The notes beneath the pieces were generated by a model, which did no database searches, was not told the origin of the DNA, and worked only from the letters and a program-made list of their open reading frames with translations. 50,253 bases of DNA. It comes from Streptomyces sp. NRRL S-31. Its GTDB lineage: Bacteria; Actinomycetota; Actinomycetes; Streptomycetales; Streptomycetaceae. The stretch is taken from NCBI RefSeq assembly GCF_000718775.1, contig NZ_JOCB01000056.1, positions 1-50,253 on the forward strand. Reading direction: 5' to 3'. Of this stretch, positions 31,738 to 40,210 are shown piece by piece. A program made the translations under genes and the position numbers. Position 1 is the first letter of the stretch; every line of letters starts with the position of its first letter.

Positions 31738-32589
31738 TCAGGCTTCGGAGTCCGCCACCGGCGCGGAATCCGTGATCCACAAGGGCCCGTCCGCACACAT
31801 CACCTGCATACCGTCCGCCGGCTGCAACGACGTACGCAGAACCAGCAGCCGGCGGCCGGCCACCGTGGCAACCGGGCCGGTCTTTCCCGAACTGCCGAAC
31901 CTGATGGCACGAACCTGGTTGTGGATCTCTCTTCTTGCGGAACTCCAGTCGATCCGCGAGAACTCGGGTTCCATCCATCCCGCATACGTGGCCGCCCCCT
32001 CGTCCTGCGGTGCGCCGGGGGAACCGGTCACGGCCAGCGAGAGCGCGAGTGGCAGAAGTCGCTTGATATACCGGTCGACCTCTTCCCACAACAACCGGGG
32101 GACGACGTCCTCGCCCAATGGAATCCCCGCCTGCTGGACCAGGATCCCACCGGAGTCGAACGCGCTCTCCATCCAGTGGATGCTGACACCGATGTCCTTG
32201 TCACCGTTCCTGATGGCCCAATTGACCGGAATGGGACCTCGATACTTCGGCAACATCGAGGTGTGCACGTTGATCGCGCCCAGCTTCGTCGACCGAAGGA
32301 CCGCCGACGGCAGCTTCCAGGGGAAGCCGTAGCAGACGATGAGATCGGCCCGGTATCCCTCGACGATGTGCGGCAACATGCTCTTCCGGCCCGGAATCAG
32401 CAGATCCGTCCCGTCCGGCAGCGCATCGACGATCTCACCCACGACATCGCCCGCACCTTGGCGCGTCGGCCCGCCCGGTCGCAGTGATCGCGCATGCAGA
32501 TAGGCGACAGGCACGTGCCCGGCCCGCTCACACACTCCGTGCAGGAGGGCGAATCCCTGCGCGGAGTACGAAATCAAGATGACGCGCAT
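31738..32589 (-). CDS. formyltransferase-family protein (Fmt/PurN-like)
   Basis: 283 aa. The N-10-formyltetrahydrofolate hydrolase/transferase fold is shown by LIVCYGFPWKLP, the catalytic Asn-x-His in GAINVHTSMLPKYRGP (109-124) and Asp in SAFDSGGILVQQ. It has the C-terminal domain of Fmt-like proteins (AATYAGWMEPEFSRIDW, then a segment ending near GRRLLVLR). It is not the housekeeping fmt, which normally follows def and precedes rsmB. Such orphan copies formylate amino sugars or amines in natural products. Ribosome site GAGGGC before ATG 32589. Substrate unknown. Confidence 0.85.
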   Translation of the reverse strand: MRVILISYSAQGFALLHGVCERAGHVPVAYLHARSLRPGGPTRQGAGDVVGEIVDALPDGTDLLIPGRKSMLPHIVEGYRADLIVCYGFPWKLPSAVLRSTKLGAINVHTSMLPKYRGPIPVNWAIRNGDKDIGVSIHWMESAFDSGGILVQQAGIPLGEDVVPRLLWEEVDRYIKRLLPLALSLAVTGSPGAPQDEGAATYAGWMEPEFSRIDWSSARREIHNQVRAIRFGSSGKTGPVATVAGRRLLVLRTSLQPADGMQVMCADGPLWITDSAPVADSEA

Positions 32590-32671
32590 ACATCGCCCTC
32601 ATATCGCGATCGGAATTCGGCCGGTTCTCCCACACCCCTCGGTCCCCCCACCGAACCCCGGACACGACGGC

Positions 32672-33301
32672 TCAGACCTGTTCCTCGGTCACGGCCGGTG
32701 GAGGCAACTGGGCGACGCGGCGACTGAAGAAGCCGCGCAACGGCTCGCCCGATCGATGCATCTCCCGAATCACCTGTCGGCACCGGGAGATGTCACGCGG
32801 ATCATCGAAGCGGACACCGCCGGCGAGTTTCCCCTCTTCGTCATAGAGCACCTCGTACATCACCGAAGAACCGAGGACGACGAGCTCCGAAAGCGTGCCC
32901 CGCGCTTCGTACCGGCGGATACCGTCCCCGGTGAGGACTCTCGTGTCCTCACCGCACTGGGCCTTCAGGTGCAGCAGGTGGAGTTCCCACTGGAGGTACG
33001 GGGAGATGGGCTCCTCCACACAGCGGACACGATGGAGCGAGAATCCAGATTCGGCGATTCGCCGGAAGTACTCCTCGTAGTGACCCCGCTGCCCCTCGAT
33101 CAGCGCCAGGGATTCGTCCCAATGCCCCCGGCTGAACGCTTCCCAGCTCTTCACGCCGGGCTCCCGGAAGCTCTGCTGGCGTTCGAGCTTCCAGAACCCC
33201 TCGGGGCCGGAACGCCAGAAATAGCGGTCGAAGTCCTCGATGTAGTCGTCCAGTCCGAGACGCCGACCGGGGTTGTCGGCCCGTGGGCTAGGGCTAGGCA
33301 T
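32672..33301 (-). CDS. DUF6879 family protein
   Basis: 209 aa, cytoplasmic. It contains the stretches FWKLERQQSFREPG, SWEAFSRGHWDESLALIE and LQWELHLL, VLTGDGIRRYEARG and VMYEVLYDEEGKLAGGVRFDD, which I recognise as DUF6879, a family abundant in streptomycetes and often next to small regulatory or toxin-like genes. Start ATG 33301 overlaps the stop of the upstream 89-aa gene by 8 nt. No enzymatic motif is evident. Confidence 0.8.
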   Translation of the reverse strand: MPSPSPRADNPGRRLGLDDYIEDFDRYFWRSGPEGFWKLERQQSFREPGVKSWEAFSRGHWDESLALIEGQRGHYEEYFRRIAESGFSLHRVRCVEEPISPYLQWELHLLHLKAQCGEDTRVLTGDGIRRYEARGTLSELVVLGSSVMYEVLYDEEGKLAGGVRFDDPRDISRCRQVIREMHRSGEPLRGFFSRRVAQLPPPAVTEEQV

Positions 33302-33563
33302 CCGGGATGTCCGCCTTCGCCGCGGCGGCTGTCCTGCGAGGGATGACGACGATCCGCTCGTCCGGGGCGACGGCGAGTCCCGGGGGGAGGCGAGTCAGGT
33401 AGGAATCGGTGAGGTCACGGCCGATGACAGCGATGTCACCGTTCTCCAGTTCCCAGATGTCCGGACACCCCTGCTCACCGCCCGTGGTCCCGAGCTCGAC
33501 GGGGGATCTGCCCAGGCGGCGCACCAGCGGTGACGAGGGATCTGCTTCCCAGCCCCGAATCAT
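33294..33563 (-). CDS. small protein of unknown function associated with DUF6879
   Basis: 89 aa from ATG 33563, which has AAGGAGG 6 nt upstream (an adjacent GTG at 33566 is less well placed). Residues include GCPDIWELENGDIAVIGRDL, a stretch I recall in short proteins that accompany DUF6879. No signal, no membrane segment. It overlaps the DUF6879 start, so the two are probably made together. Confidence 0.7.
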   Translation of the reverse strand: MIRGWEADPSSPLVRRLGRSPVELGTTGGEQGCPDIWELENGDIAVIGRDLTDSYLTRLPPGLAVAPDERIVVIPRRTAAAAKADIPDA

Positions 33564-33687
33564 CACGGTCCTCCTTCAATTTCCATGAAAGTAACCTAGA
33601 TCACACCATGGGCCAAGATCGGGCAGCGACTTCCGGCCAGGCGCAGCAGGTGATGCGGCTTCGTCATCGGTGCCGCTCGTACGACAA

Positions 33688-33718
33688 AGCGCCCCGCACC
33701 ACGGAGGTGCGGGGCGCT
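33688..33718 (-). terminator. dapD terminator
   Basis: Perfect 13-bp stem (AGCGCCCCGCACC and its complement) with a 5-nt loop, 17 nt beyond the dapD stop on the minus strand. The rest of 33567-33734 shows no gene. Confidence 0.7.
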
Positions 33719-33734
33719 CGGGGCTTGCGGGGCG

Positions 33735-34721
33735 TCAGTTGTGGCTGTGCAGGATGTCGTTCAGGCCGCCCCAGACCGCGTTGTTCGGGCGGGCCTCGAC
33801 CGTGCCGGTGACCGAGTTGCGGCGGAAGAGGATGTGGGAGGCGCCGCTCAGCTCGCGGGCCTTGACGATCTGGCCGTCGGGCATGGTGACGCGGGTGCCC
33901 GCGGTGATGTACAGGCCGGCCTCGACCACGCACTCGTCGCCGAGCGCGATGCCGACCCCGGCCTCGGCGCCGATCAGGCAGCGCTCGCCGATGGAGATGA
34001 TCACGTTGCCGCCACCGGACAGGGTGCCCATGGTGGAGGCGCCGCCGCCGATGTCCGAGCCGTCGCCGACCACGACGCCCGCGGAGATCCGGCCCTCGAC
34101 CATGGAGGTGCCGAGCGTGCCGGCGTTGAAGTTGACGAAGCCCTCGTGCATGACCGTGGTGCCGGCCGCCAGGTGGGCGCCCAGGCGGACCCGGTCGGCG
34201 TCGGCGATGCGCACGCCCTTCGGGGCCACGTAGTCCGTCATGCGCGGGAACTTGTCGACCGAGGTGACCTGGAGGTGCAGGCCCTCGGCGCGGGCGTTCA
34301 GGCGCACCTTCTCCAGCTCGTCCACGGCGACCGGGCCGAGCGAGGTCCAGGCGACGTTGGCCAGGTGGCCGAAGATGCCGTCCAGGTTCTGGCCGTGCGG
34401 CTTGACCAGGCGGTGCGAGAGCAGGTGCAGACGCAGGTAGACGTCGTGCGCGTCGACCGGCTTCTCGTCCAGCGAGGCGATGACCGTACGGACCGCGACC
34501 ACCTCGACGCCCCGGCGGGCGTCCGGGCCGGTCGCCGCGGTCGCTCCGCCGCCCAGCAGCTCCGCCGCCCGCTCGGCGGTCAGCCGCTCGGTGCCGGCCG
34601 GGCCGGGCTCCTCGACCAGCTCGGGGGCCGGGAACCAGGTGTCGAGGACGGTGCCGTCGGAGGCGATCGTGGCGAGGCCGGCGGCGACGGCGCCGGTGGT
34701 ACGGGTTGCAGACTCGGTCAT
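33735..34721 (-). CDS. dapD: 2,3,4,5-tetrahydropyridine-2,6-dicarboxylate N-succinyltransferase
   Basis: 328 aa. Succinylates tetrahydrodipicolinate in the lysine/diaminopimelate pathway. The C-terminal left-handed beta-helix shows hexapeptide repeats ([60 protein letters not shown]), with the long actinobacterial N-terminal domain before them. The ATG at 34721 lacks a Shine-Dalgarno; TAGGTT lies 7 nt upstream, implying a leaderless transcript. Its pathway partner dapA is at 26213, separated by the accessory island. Confidence 0.92.
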   Translation of the reverse strand: MTESATRTTGAVAAGLATIASDGTVLDTWFPAPELVEEPGPAGTERLTAERAAELLGGGATAATGPDARRGVEVVAVRTVIASLDEKPVDAHDVYLRLHLLSHRLVKPHGQNLDGIFGHLANVAWTSLGPVAVDELEKVRLNARAEGLHLQVTSVDKFPRMTDYVAPKGVRIADADRVRLGAHLAAGTTVMHEGFVNFNAGTLGTSMVEGRISAGVVVGDGSDIGGGASTMGTLSGGGNVIISIGERCLIGAEAGVGIALGDECVVEAGLYITAGTRVTMPDGQIVKARELSGASHILFRRNSVTGTVEARPNNAVWGGLNDILHSHN

Positions 34722-34728
34722 GGAGGAA

Positions 34729-34734
34729 AACCTA
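34729..34734 (-). promoter_or_regulatory. -10 box of leaderless dapD transcript
   Basis: TAGGTT on the minus strand, 7 nt before the ATG; no ribosome site is present between them. Confidence 0.45.
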
Positions 34735-34806
34735 ACGTGGGCGGGGTGGTCGGGGCGAACCGCGTCTCATCTGCCGGGCGCGGCTCCCGGCGGCAATCGG
34801 CGGCTT

Positions 34807-35340
34807 TCAGGGGATCAGCCGGGCCAGCAGGGCGCGCGCCTGCTTCTCGTCGTAGGAACCGCCCGTGAGCAGCACCTGGAGGCAGATGCCGTCCAGCAGC
34901 GCGAGCAGCGCCCGGGCCGTGACCGGGTCGGTGCGCCGGGCCAGCAGCGCCGCCGCCCGCTCGGTCCACTCGGCGGCGACGGGGCGCAGCGCGGGGCGGC
35001 GCAGCGCGGCCAGATACAGCTCGTACTCCAGCTCCACGCCGGTGCGCTCACCGCCCAGCCACTGCCCCAGGGCCCTCGCGAGGTCCGCGGCGAGGTCGCC
35101 CCGGCCGTCGTCCGGCAGCACCTCGGCCAGCACCCGGCCGAAGTTCCCGTTCGCCTGCCGCAACGCGTCCACCAGCAGCTCTTCGAGGGTGGCGAAGTGG
35201 TACGTGGTGGAGCCGAGCGGCACGTCCGCCTCGGCGGCGACCGTACGGTGGCTCAGCCCGGCGATGCCGTCCCGGCCGACGACGCGGATCGCGGCGTCGA
35301 TGATCCGCCGACGGCGCCCGGGGTCGTGGCGGCGCGGCAT
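34807..35340 (-). CDS. TetR-family regulator of the adjacent SMR exporter
   Basis: 177 aa. HTH region IDAAIRVVGRDGIAGLSHRTVAAEADVPLGSTTYHF is seen at residues 14-48, the form found in regulators of small exporters. The ATG at 35340 shares its A with the SMR stop codon (TGATG), so both are made from one message. A palindrome at the SMR start is the obvious binding site, giving autoregulated efflux. Ligand unknown. Confidence 0.88.
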   Translation of the reverse strand: MPRRHDPGRRRRIIDAAIRVVGRDGIAGLSHRTVAAEADVPLGSTTYHFATLEELLVDALRQANGNFGRVLAEVLPDDGRGDLAADLARALGQWLGGERTGVELEYELYLAALRRPALRPVAAEWTERAAALLARRTDPVTARALLALLDGICLQVLLTGGSYDEKQARALLARLIP

Positions 35341-35663
35341 CAGTGGCTCGCCCCGCCCAGGTTGAGCACCACCACTCCCCCGATGATCAGCATGATCCCG
35401 GCGACCTTGGCGAGGCCCAGCCCCTCCCCGAACAGCAGCAGGCCGAGGACGGCGATGGCCGCGGTGCCCACGCCGGACCAGATGGCGTACGCGGTGCCGA
35501 TCTGCACGGTCCGCAGCGTCCGGGCGAGCAGCGCGAACGAGACGACGTACCCCAGCGCGGTCACGAGGGAGGGCCAGAACCGGCTGAAGCCCTCGCTGTA
35601 CTTCATCGCCGTGGTGGCGGCGACCTCGGCGGCTATGGCGCCGGCCAGCGTGAGGTATCCCAT
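35340..35663 (-). CDS. SMR-family multidrug exporter
   Basis: 107 aa with four membrane helices. The essential proton/drug-binding Glu is Glu13 in AGAIAAEVAATTAMKYS, and AYAIWSGVGTAAIAVLG is the helix-3 signature of EmrE-like proteins. It exports cationic compounds by proton antiport. ATG 35663 was chosen because it gives the usual SMR N-terminus; there is no ribosome site, and a palindrome ends at the A of the ATG, so the transcript is probably leaderless. Confidence 0.9.
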   Translation of the reverse strand: MGYLTLAGAIAAEVAATTAMKYSEGFSRFWPSLVTALGYVVSFALLARTLRTVQIGTAYAIWSGVGTAAIAVLGLLLFGEGLGLAKVAGIMLIIGGVVVLNLGGASH

Positions 35664-35680
35664 GTGTACGAGCGTACACA
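35663..35680. promoter_or_regulatory. TetR-type operator at the SMR start codon
   Basis: Perfect inverted repeat TGTGTAC-GAGC-GTACACA. On the minus strand its last base is the A of the SMR ATG, and TACGCT inside it could be the -10 box, so a bound repressor would cover promoter and start. Confidence 0.65.
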
Positions 35681-35710
35681 ACGGGGCGTCCGCCAGCGGG
35701 CCGGGCACGC

Positions 35711-35745
35711 GGAAGGGGCCGTGGCGCACCGCCACGGCCCCTTCC
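35711..35745 (-). terminator. suf operon terminator
   Basis: Perfect 15-bp stem with a 5-nt loop, 18 nt beyond the last suf-operon stop on the minus strand and upstream of the SMR promoter. Confidence 0.7.
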
Positions 35746-35762
35746 CCACGGGTCTTTTCGGA

Positions 35763-36095
35763 TCAGACGTTGAAACCGAGCGCCCGCAACTGCTCGCGGC
35801 CGTCGTCGGTGATCTTGTCCGGGCCCCACGGCGGCATCCAGACCCAGTTGATGCGCAGCTCGTTGACCAGGCCGTCCGTGGCGGACTTCGCCTGGTCCTC
35901 GATGACGTCCGTCAGCGGGCAGGCCGCGGAGGTCAGGGTCATGTCGACGGTGGCGATGTTCGCGTCGTCGACATGGATCCCGTAGATCAGACCGAGGTTG
36001 ACGACGTCGATGCCCAGCTCGGGGTCGACGACGTCCATCAGGGCCTCACGGAGTTCCTCCTCCGAGGCCGGCTTCATCTCGACGGTGTCGCTCAT
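35763..36095 (-). CDS. sufT: SufT/MIP18 family metal-sulfur cluster assembly factor
   Basis: 110 aa PF01883-type protein: LREALMDVVDPELGIDVVNLGLIYGI with the conserved DPE, then TLTSAACPLTDVIEDQ carrying the conserved Cys. In Gram-positive bacteria the family helps Fe-S cluster maturation. ATG 36095 has AAGGAAG upstream and overlaps the sufU stop (ATGA). Last gene of the suf operon. Confidence 0.87.
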   Translation of the reverse strand: MSDTVEMKPASEEELREALMDVVDPELGIDVVNLGLIYGIHVDDANIATVDMTLTSAACPLTDVIEDQAKSATDGLVNELRINWVWMPPWGPDKITDDGREQLRALGFNV

Positions 36096-36559
36096 GCGGT
36101 CTTCCTTTCGGCTTCGGCGCCACCCAGCGCCTGGGCCGTCGCGTCCTTCCACGCCATCCAGCTCAGGAGGGCGCACTTGACCCGCGCGGGGTACTTGGAG
36201 ACACCGGCGAACGCGACCGCGTCCTCCAGCACCTCCTCCATCGCGTCGTCGGGCTCGATCCGGCCCTTGGACTGCATCAGCTCCAGGAACGTCTCCTGGA
36301 TCTCCCGCGCCTGGTCGAGGTCCTTGCCCACCAGCAGTTCGTTCAGCACGGACGCCGAGGCCTGGCTGATGGAGCAGCCCTGGCCCTCGTAGGAGACGTC
36401 CTCGATCTTCGTGCCGTCGTACTTGACGCGCAGGGTGATCTCGTCACCGCACGTCGGGTTCACATGGTGCACCTCGGCGTCGCCGTCCCGCAGACCACGC
36501 CCGTGCGGGTTCTTGTAGTGGTCCAGGATGACGTCCTGGTACATGGAGTCCAGCTTCAC
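36092..36559 (-). CDS. sufU: SufU sulfur-transfer/scaffold protein
   Basis: 155 aa. Conserved cysteines are Cys37 in NPTCGDE, Cys62 in GQGCSIS and Cys129 in RVKCALLSW, with the Asp after Cys37, as in zinc-binding SufU. It takes persulfide from SufS and passes it to the SufBCD scaffold. The GTG at 36559 is the likely start (gives MKLDSMYQ); the next ATG is five codons on. It follows sufS by 16 nt. Confidence 0.92.
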   Translation of the reverse strand: MKLDSMYQDVILDHYKNPHGRGLRDGDAEVHHVNPTCGDEITLRVKYDGTKIEDVSYEGQGCSISQASASVLNELLVGKDLDQAREIQETFLELMQSKGRIEPDDAMEEVLEDAVAFAGVSKYPARVKCALLSWMAWKDATAQALGGAEAERKTA

Positions 36560-36575
36560 CTTGTCAGCACGCCTC

Positions 36576-37832
36576 TCAGCCGAAGAAGTTCCGTACGTGC
36601 TCCAGGCCGTCGACCAGGGCGTCGATCTCGGCCGGCGAGGAGTACAGATAGAACGACGCTCGCGTGGTCGCGGGAATTCCGTACCGCAGGCAGACCGGCC
36701 GGGCGCAGTGGTGGCCGACCCGGACCGCGATGCCCTGCTCGTCCAGGACCTGGCCCACGTCGTGCGGGTGGATGTCGCCCAGGGTGAAGGAGATCGCGGC
36801 GCCCCGGTCCTCGGCCGTGGTGGGGCCGATGATCCTCAGGTCCGGGACCTCCGCCAGGCGCCGCACCGCGTACTCCGTCAGCGCGTGCTCATGGGCGAGG
36901 ATCTTGTCCATGCCGATCGCGTTGAGGTAGTCGATCGCCGCGCCGAGACCGACCGCCTGCGCGATCGGGGGCGTGCCCGCCTCGAACTTGTGCGGGGCCG
37001 GGGCGTAGGTCGACGAGTGCATCGAGACGGTCTCGATCATCTCGCCGCCGCCGAGGAACGGAGGCAGGTCCTCCAGCAGCTCCTGGCGGCCCCACAGGAC
37101 ACCGATGCCGGTCGGACCGCACATCTTGTGGCCGGTGAAGGCCACGAAGTCGGCCTGGAGCGCCTGCACGTCCAGCGGCATGTGCGGCGCCGCCTGCGAG
37201 GCGTCGATGCAGACCAGGGCGCCGACTTCCTGCGCGCGGCGGATGATCGTCTCGACCGGGTTGACCGTGCCCAGGATGTTCGACACCAGCACGAAGGAGA
37301 CGATCTTCGTCTTCTCCGTGATGACCTCGTCGATGTTGGACAGGTCCAGCCGGCCGTCGTCGGTCAGGCCGAACCACTTCAGCTTCGCGCCCGTGCGCTG
37401 CGCCAGCAGCTGCCACGGCACGATGTTGGAGTGGTGCTCCATCTCGGTGATGACGATCTCGGTCTCGTGGTCCACCCGGTAGGGCTCGTCGGCCCAGCCC
37501 AGCATGTTCGCCACGAGGTTCAGCGACTCGGAGGCGTTCTTGGTGAAGATCACCTCGTCGCGGCTCGGCGCGTTGATGAACGCGGCGACCTTGTCGCGCG
37601 CGCCCTCGTACAGCGCCGTGGCCTCCTCGGCGAGCACATGCACACCGCGGTGGACGTTGGCGTTGTAGCGCTCGTAGTACTCGCTCAGGGCGTCCAGCAC
37701 CTGACGCGGCTTCTGGCTGGTCGCCGCGTTGTCCAGGTACACGAGCTTCTTGCCGTCGTGGACGACTCGGTCCAGAACGGGGAAGTCCTTGCGGATCGCC
37801 TCGACGTCGAGGAGGCCCGGCAGCTGTGTCAC
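36576..37832 (-). CDS. sufS: cysteine desulfurase SufS
   Basis: 418 aa PLP enzyme that releases sulfur from cysteine. PLP-binding Lys236 is in TGHKMCGP, the His-rich MEHHSNIVPW contacts the cofactor, and the persulfide-carrying Cys376 is in GHHCARP, the group II (SufS) form. The GTG at 37832 overlaps the sufC stop (GTGA). It supplies SufU and SufBCD. Confidence 0.93.
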   Translation of the reverse strand: MTQLPGLLDVEAIRKDFPVLDRVVHDGKKLVYLDNAATSQKPRQVLDALSEYYERYNANVHRGVHVLAEEATALYEGARDKVAAFINAPSRDEVIFTKNASESLNLVANMLGWADEPYRVDHETEIVITEMEHHSNIVPWQLLAQRTGAKLKWFGLTDDGRLDLSNIDEVITEKTKIVSFVLVSNILGTVNPVETIIRRAQEVGALVCIDASQAAPHMPLDVQALQADFVAFTGHKMCGPTGIGVLWGRQELLEDLPPFLGGGEMIETVSMHSSTYAPAPHKFEAGTPPIAQAVGLGAAIDYLNAIGMDKILAHEHALTEYAVRRLAEVPDLRIIGPTTAEDRGAAISFTLGDIHPHDVGQVLDEQGIAVRVGHHCARPVCLRYGIPATTRASFYLYSSPAEIDALVDGLEHVRNFFG

Positions 37833-38593
37833 GCGGATGCGCCACCCTTCACATATGCCTCGTAGCCCTCGTTCTCCAGCTTGTCCGCCAGCTCGGGGCC
37901 GCCGGACTCGACGATCCGGCCGCCGGCGAACACGTGGACGTGGTCGGGCTTGATGTAGCGCAGGATGCGCGTGTAGTGCGTGATCAGCAGGGTGCCGACC
38001 TCGCCGGTCTCGCGGACGCGGTTGACGCCCTCGGAGACGATGCGGAGCGCGTCGACGTCCAGGCCCGAGTCGGTCTCGTCCAGAATCGCGACCTTCGGCT
38101 TCAGCAGCTCCAGCTGGAGGATCTCGTGGCGCTTCTTCTCACCGCCGGAGAAACCCTCGTTGACGTTGCGCTCGGCGAAGGACGGGTCCATGTTGAGGCG
38201 CTCCATGGCCCCCTTGACCTCCTTCACCCAGGTGCGCAGCTTGGGGGCCTCGCCGCGGACGGCGGTGGCGGAGGTGCGCAGGAAGTTGGAGACCGAGACA
38301 CCGGGGATCTCGACCGGGTACTGCATCGCCAGGAACAGGCCGGCCCGGGCGCGCTCGTCCACGGACATCTCCAGGACGTCCTCGCCGTCCAGGGTGACGG
38401 TGCCGCTGGTGATCGTGTACTTCGGGTGACCCGCGAGGGAGTAGGCGAGGGTCGACTTGCCGGAGCCGTTGGGGCCCATGATGGCGTGCGTCTCGCCCTG
38501 CTTCACGGTGAGGTCGACGCCCTTGAGGATCTCCTTCGTGGCGTTGTCGGCCTCGACGGTGACGTGCAGGTCTCGGATTTCAAGCGTTGCCAT
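37829..38593 (-). CDS. sufC: Fe-S assembly ATPase SufC
   Basis: 254 aa ABC-type ATPase: Walker A GPNGSGKST (38-46), signature FSGGEKKR, Walker B VAILDETDSGLD with the SufC-typical ETDSGLD. It drives conformational change in SufB-SufD during cluster synthesis. It lies 7 nt downstream of the Rieske gene and overlaps sufS. Confidence 0.94.
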   Translation of the reverse strand: MATLEIRDLHVTVEADNATKEILKGVDLTVKQGETHAIMGPNGSGKSTLAYSLAGHPKYTITSGTVTLDGEDVLEMSVDERARAGLFLAMQYPVEIPGVSVSNFLRTSATAVRGEAPKLRTWVKEVKGAMERLNMDPSFAERNVNEGFSGGEKKRHEILQLELLKPKVAILDETDSGLDVDALRIVSEGVNRVRETGEVGTLLITHYTRILRYIKPDHVHVFAGGRIVESGGPELADKLENEGYEAYVKGGASA

Positions 38594-38600
38594 GGGTGCC

Positions 38601-38936
38601 TCAGGACTCCTGGGTGAGGGAGACGAGAACGTCGTCCCCTTCGATCTTTACGGGGTATACGGGGACGGGGCGCGTCGCGGGGAGACCGGACGGCTTGCCG
38701 GTGCGCAGGTCGAAGGCGGAGCCGTGCAGCCAGCACTCGATCTGGCAGTCCTCCACCTCGCCCTCGGAGAGGGAGACGTTCGCATGCGAGCAGATGTCGT
38801 AGATGGCGAACACCTCGCCCTCGGTCTTCACGACCGAGACCGGCGTGCCGTCGAGTTCCACCCGCTTCGGGGTGTCCTCCTCCAGCTCGCTCAGCCCACA
38901 GGCCCGAACGAAACGGGCACGGTCGAACGACGTCAT
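38601..38936 (-). CDS. Rieske [2Fe-2S] ferredoxin-like protein of the suf operon
   Basis: 111 aa. Cluster ligands are Cys49 and His51 in ICSHAN and Cys68 and His71 in CWLHGS, the standard C-x-H/C-x2-H Rieske set. Proteins like this (bphF/NirD-like) sit between sufD and sufC in actinobacteria and may donate electrons for cluster assembly or repair. ATG 38936 overlaps the sufD stop (ATGA). No oxygenase partner is present. Confidence 0.88.
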   Translation of the reverse strand: MTSFDRARFVRACGLSELEEDTPKRVELDGTPVSVVKTEGEVFAIYDICSHANVSLSEGEVEDCQIECWLHGSAFDLRTGKPSGLPATRPVPVYPVKIEGDDVLVSLTQES

Positions 38937-40153
38937 GCGACCGAGGCCTCCAGCTCTTCCTCGATCTTCGCGAGCAGGCGTTCCTCGATGTCGGCGACGC
39001 CGATCTGCTGGACCAGCTCGGCGAAGAAGCCGCGGACCACCAGACGGCGGGCCTCGTGCTCCGGGATGCCGCGGGCCATCAGGTAGAAGAGCTGCTCGTC
39101 GTCGAAGCGGCCGGTGGCCGAGGCGTGGCCGGCGCCGACGATCTCGCCGGTCTCGATCTCCAGGTTCGGCACCGAGTCGACGCGCGCGCCGTCCGTGAGG
39201 ACCAGGTTGCGGTTCATCTCGTAGGTGTCCGTGCCCTCGGCCGCGGCCTCGATGAGCACGTCACCGATCCAGACCGCGTGCGCCTCCTCGCCCTGGAGCG
39301 CGCCCTTGTAGACGACGTTCGACTTGCAGTGCGGGGTGTTGTGGGTGACCAGCAGGCGGTGCTCCTGGTGCTGCCCCCGGTCGGTGAAGTAGAGGCCGAA
39401 CAGCTCGGCCTCGCCGCCGGGGCCGGCGTACTCCACGCGCGGGTGCAGACGGACCACGTCGCCGCCGAAGGTGACGACCACGGACTTGAAGGAGGCGTCC
39501 CGGCCGATCAGCGCGTTGTGCTGGGCGACGTGGACGGCCTTGTCGTCCCAGTCCTGCACGGAGACGACGGTCAGCTTCGCGCCGTCCCCGAGGACGAAGT
39601 CGACGTTGGCGGCGAGCACCGCGTCACCGGTGTGGTCGATGACCACGACGGCCTCGGCGAAGGCACCCAGCTCGATCACCTGGTGGCCGAAGGCGGTGCC
39701 GCCCTGGCCGTGCACGGCGATGCGGATCGGCTCGCCGAGGACGGTCTCCTTCGGAACGGTCACGACAGAGGCCTGCTCGAAGGCGGAGTACGCCTGCGCG
39801 GCGACGCGGTCCACCGGGGTGCCCGCCTTGCCGAGCCGCGCGTCGTCCCGGCCGACGGTCTCGACGGTGACGCCCTCGGGGGCCTGCACGTCGACCTTCA
39901 CGCCGTCGCCGGTGGCGGTCGCGGTGCCGTCGTGCAGCCCGCGCAGCCGCTCCAGCGGGGTGAACCGCCACTCCTCCTCACGGCCGTGCGGGACCGGGAA
40001 GTCCGCCACGTCGAAGGACGGGGGCGCGCTCATACGCGAGACGACGGTCGACTCCGCGGCGACCGCGATCGAGCCGGCGGTGGTGGAACCCACCGGTGGG
40101 GGTCCCCCCGCGCGAGCGGTGCCGAGCGTGGGGGAGTTCTGGGCCTCAGCCAT
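38933..40153 (-). CDS. sufD: Fe-S assembly scaffold subunit SufD
   Basis: 406 aa, right-handed beta-helix partner of SufB. The conserved N-terminal core starts at about residue 42 (SAPPSFDVADFPVPHGREEE) and C-terminal ARGIPEHEARRLVVRGFFAEL is the SufB/SufD signature. The ~40-residue stretch before the core contains NSPTLGTARAGGPPPVG, encoded by a palindromic repeat described below. The ATG at 40153 lies 57 nt after sufB on the minus strand. Confidence 0.92.
   Translation of the reverse strand: MAEAQNSPTLGTARAGGPPPVGSTTAGSIAVAAESTVVSRMSAPPSFDVADFPVPHGREEEWRFTPLERLRGLHDGTATATGDGVKVDVQAPEGVTVETVGRDDARLGKAGTPVDRVAAQAYSAFEQASVVTVPKETVLGEPIRIAVHGQGGTAFGHQVIELGAFAEAVVVIDHTGDAVLAANVDFVLGDGAKLTVVSVQDWDDKAVHVAQHNALIGRDASFKSVVVTFGGDVVRLHPRVEYAGPGGEAELFGLYFTDRGQHQEHRLLVTHNTPHCKSNVVYKGALQGEEAHAVWIGDVLIEAAAEGTDTYEMNRNLVLTDGARVDSVPNLEIETGEIVGAGHASATGRFDDEQLFYLMARGIPEHEARRLVVRGFFAELVQQIGVADIEERLLAKIEEELEASVA
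40097..40137. repeat. Streptomyces interspersed palindromic repeat inside the 5' end of sufD
   Basis: On the minus strand the sequence runs CTCCCCCACGCTCGG, then CACCGCTCGCGCGGGGGG, then ACCCCCA: C5 and G6 arms around a GCTCG-rich loop. I recall this form as a frequent short repeat in Streptomyces intergenic regions. Here it is read in frame as about 14 codons of sufD. Confidence 0.6.
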
Positions 40154-40210
40154 GGCTGTCGTAGTGCTCTCTTTCCTGAGTAAGGCGTCTGCTGGCGACG
40201 GGGCGGCGGG

